A stretch of DNA of 64,000 nt from Bradyrhizobium cosmicum (GTDB lineage: Bacteria; Pseudomonadota; Alphaproteobacteria; Rhizobiales; Xanthobacteraceae): contig NZ_CP041656.2 in the NCBI RefSeq assembly GCF_007290395.2, forward strand, positions 2,914,001 through 2,978,000, in the 5' to 3' direction. Below are positions 62,086-64,000 of the stretch, in pieces. The stretch's first letter is position 1. Each line of letters opens with the position of its first letter. Both the position numbers and the translations under genes were made by a program. The notes beneath the pieces were generated by a model. It worked only from the letters and a program-made list of their open reading frames with translations, was not told the origin of the DNA and ran no database searches.

Positions 62086-63999
62086 CTACCGCCACATCCC
62101 CCGCATCCGCGCGCCGATGTCGACCTTCGGCCCCTGCGCGCCCGTACGCGCCGCGCCTGCGGCGGCCTTCGGCCAGGCGGTGCGCTCGAACAGGTAGACC
62201 AGGGATTCCGGGATGAAGCGGGTGCGCGAGGCGTAGACGTGGCGGTCGCCCTTGGCGGCCTGGCCGTGGACGAAGAAGCGCTGGGGAACGACGAGGTGCA
62301 GATCGTCCTTGGCCCGCGTCATCGCGACATAGAGCAGGCGGCGCTCCTCCTCGAGCTCGGCGCTGGTGCCGGCGCCGAGGTCGGAGGGCATGCAGCCGTC
62401 GACGACGTTGAGCACGAACACCGACTTCCACTCCTGGCCCTTGGCGGAGTGGATGGTGGAGAGGATCAGATAATCCTCGTCGCGCAAGGGCGGCCCGGAT
62501 TTGTCGCTGGTCGCATCCGGTGGATCGAGCGTGAGCTCCGTGAGGAATTTCTCGCGCGAGGGATAGCCGCTCGCGATTTGCTCGAGCTGCATCAGGTCGG
62601 CACGGCGCGTCTCGGACTCCTCGTGGATGCGATCGAGATGCGGTTCGTACCACAGCCGTACGCGTTCGAGATCAACAGGCCATTCCGAGTAGCGCAGGTT
62701 CTCGACGGTGCGGACAAAGTCGGTCCAGTCGGCGCCGGTGCGCGCGGGCACCGGGAGCTGGCCGAGTGCGGCCAGCGGATCCATGCTCTCGGCCATCTGG
62801 TCGAGCACGCGCTGTGCGGTCGCCGGGCCGACGCCGGGCAACAGATGCAGGATGCGGAAGCCGGCGACGCGGTCGCGTGGATTCTCGGCAAACCGCAACA
62901 GCGCCAGCACGTCCTTGACGTGCGCGGCATCGAGGAATTTCAGCCCGCCGAACTTCACGAAGGGAATGTTGCGGCGGGTCAGCTCGATCTCCAGCGGACC
63001 CGAATGCGACGACGTGCGGAACAGCACCGCCTGGTGCTTGAGCAGCGCGCCTTGCTCGCGGTTGGCCAGCACCTCCTCGACGATGTAGCGGGCCTGGTCG
63101 GCTTCGCCGTGCACGGTGACGAGCTGCGGCTTGTGGGACCCGGCGCGGTCGGTCCAGAGGTTCTTGGTGAAGCGCTCCCGGGCAAGGCCGATGACGCCGT
63201 TGGCCGCCGCCAGCACCGGCTGCGTCGAGCGGTAATTGCGGTCGAGCGTGATCATCTCGGCCCGCGGCGAAAAGCTCTGCGGGAAGTCCAGGATGTTGCG
63301 CACGGTGGCGGCGCGGAACGAGTAGATCGACTGCGCGTCGTCGCCGACCACGGTGAGCCCGCGGCCGTCGGGCTTGAGCGCCAGCAGGATCGAGGATTGC
63401 AGGCGGTTGGTGTCCTGATATTCGTCGACCAGCACGTGATCGAAGCGGCCGCCGATCTCCTCGGCGATCAGCGCGTCGCTCATCATCTGCGACCAGTAGA
63501 GCAGCAGGTCGTCGTAATCGAGCACGTGCTGGGCCTGCTTGGCTTCGACATAGGCCGCGAACAGGCCCTTCAGCTCGGCGGCCCAGCCGGCGCACCAGGG
63601 ATAGTGCGCCCCCAGCACCTTCTCGATCTCCATCTCGGCATTGACGCAGCGCGAGTAGACCGACAGGCAGGTGCCCTTGGCCGGAAAGCGGCTCTCGGTC
63701 TTCGACAATCCGCGCTCGTGCCGGACCAGATTCATCAGGTCGGCGGAATCCTCGCGGTCGTGGATGGTGAAGGCGGGATCGACGCCGATCCGCTCGGCAT
63801 ATTCGCGGAGCAGGCGCGCGCCGATGCCGTGGAAGGTGCCGGCCCAGGTGAGGGCATCGCGCATGATCGCGGCGTTGTTCTCGCCGAGCACCTTTCGGGC
63901 GATACGCTCGACCCGGCCGGCCATCTCGGCCGCGGCGCGGCGGGAGAACGTCATCAGCAGGATGCGGCGCGGATCTGCGCCTGCGACGATCAGGTGCGC
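62086..63999 (-). CDS. UvrD/Rep-family ATP-dependent DNA helicase (5' end outside window)
   Basis: The frame is open to the window edge on the minus strand, so the gene starts beyond 64000. Helicase motifs visible are LLMTFSRRAA (Ia), DHVLVDEYQDTNRLQ (II), VGDDAQSIYSFR (III), ITLDRNYRST (IV), LSTIHSAKGQEWKSV (V) and YVAMTRAKDDLHLV (VI). The C-terminus is shorter than that of UvrD proper. It unwinds DNA in repair or replication restart. The ATP-binding motif I is missing from view. Confidence 0.95.
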   Translation of the reverse strand, partial: AHLIVAGADPRRILLMTFSRRAAAEMAGRVERIARKVLGENNAAIMRDALTWAGTFHGIGARLLREYAERIGVDPAFTIHDREDSADLMNLVRHERGLSKTESRFPAKGTCLSVYSRCVNAEMEIEKVLGAHYPWCAGWAAELKGLFAAYVEAKQAQHVLDYDDLLLYWSQMMSDALIAEEIGGRFDHVLVDEYQDTNRLQSSILLALKPDGRGLTVVGDDAQSIYSFRAATVRNILDFPQSFSPRAEMITLDRNYRSTQPVLAAANGVIGLARERFTKNLWTDRAGSHKPQLVTVHGEADQARYIVEEVLANREQGALLKHQAVLFRTSSHSGPLEIELTRRNIPFVKFGGLKFLDAAHVKDVLALLRFAENPRDRVAGFRILHLLPGVGPATAQRVLDQMAESMDPLAALGQLPVPARTGADWTDFVRTVENLRYSEWPVDLERVRLWYEPHLDRIHEESETRRADLMQLEQIASGYPSREKFLTELTLDPPDATSDKSGPPLRDEDYLILSTIHSAKGQEWKSVFVLNVVDGCMPSDLGAGTSAELEEERRLLYVAMTRAKDDLHLVVPQRFFVHGQAAKGDRHVYASRTRFIPESLVYLFERTAWPKAAAGAARTGAQGPKVDIGARMRGMWR

Positions 64000-64000
64000 G

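Noticed and set aside
1..64000. CRISPR arrays, prophage, complete insertion sequences, toxin-antitoxin or known defence systems
   Set aside because: I saw no spacer-repeat series, integrase, transposase, capsid or defence genes; the only regular tandem arrays are at 22056-22910 and 51408-51505.

Overview
The window reads as ordinary chromosome from a high-GC alphaproteobacterium, most likely Bradyrhizobium or a close relative in the Nitrobacteraceae. The reasons are the dense, GC-rich gene layout, alphaproteobacterial families (DUF2336, a DUF2975/XRE pair, Omp31-type beta-barrel, GrlR-like protein, DUF6719-like secreted peptide), and dispersed intergenic repeats that I recognise from Bradyrhizobium (best copy 14757-15660). 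This is recall of families, not a database match. There is no CRISPR array, prophage, complete insertion sequence, conjugative module or rRNA operon. Two tRNA genes (Thr-TGT, Tyr-GTA) are present, and a gene runs off each end.

Layout. 1-8.8 kb: end of a DEAD-box RNA helicase, small secreted proteins, a transglutaminase-like protein, a PAS protein, a rhomboid protease, a CBS protein and a patatin phospholipase. Between the PAS and rhomboid genes lies a perfect CtrA-type box followed by an intrinsic terminator with no ORF between them. 9-14.7 kb: a quinone-oxidoreductase/LysR divergent pair, then two paralogous acyl-CoA dehydrogenases flanking a Cys-rich HTH regulator. 14.7-15.9 kb: repeat DNA. 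15.9-31 kb: a GGDEF-EAL protein, a Tat-exported serine hydrolase, a nitroreductase, a 1355-residue autotransporter with tandem 285-bp repeats and a divergent regulator, thrS, an MFS exporter and small secreted proteins. 31-44 kb: APC permease, yidD, Fe-S scaffold, folE, hisI, a lytic transglycosylase, DUF2336, Hpt and receiver proteins, DUF2975/XRE, a lipoprotein and NAD kinase. 44-64 kb: S10 peptidase, serine hydrolase, many small envelope proteins, a methyl-accepting chemotaxis protein, two methyltransferases, a DnaA-domain-I-like protein, RlmB-type methyltransferase, oxidoreductases and a UvrD-type helicase.

How the parts may work together. Two stretches look like local regulatory systems. 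(1) At 11.1-14.7 kb the same 14-bp palindrome type (TTAAAWCWGTTTWA) lies before each acyl-CoA dehydrogenase gene. The regulator between them has a Cys-rich C-terminal domain, and both enzymes have Asp where the family normally has its catalytic Glu. This is the best candidate here for an undescribed catabolic switch. (2) Perfect TTAA-N7-TTAAC boxes at 4324 and 37948, a degenerate one at 39093 and a large GTTAAC-containing inverted repeat at 41703 sit before an ORF-less transcript candidate, a lytic transglycosylase, DUF2336 and a receiver/Hpt pair. That suggests CtrA-linked control of cell-cycle or motility functions. Functions and operator roles are inferred from sequence reading only; start codons without a clear ribosome binding site are marked uncertain.
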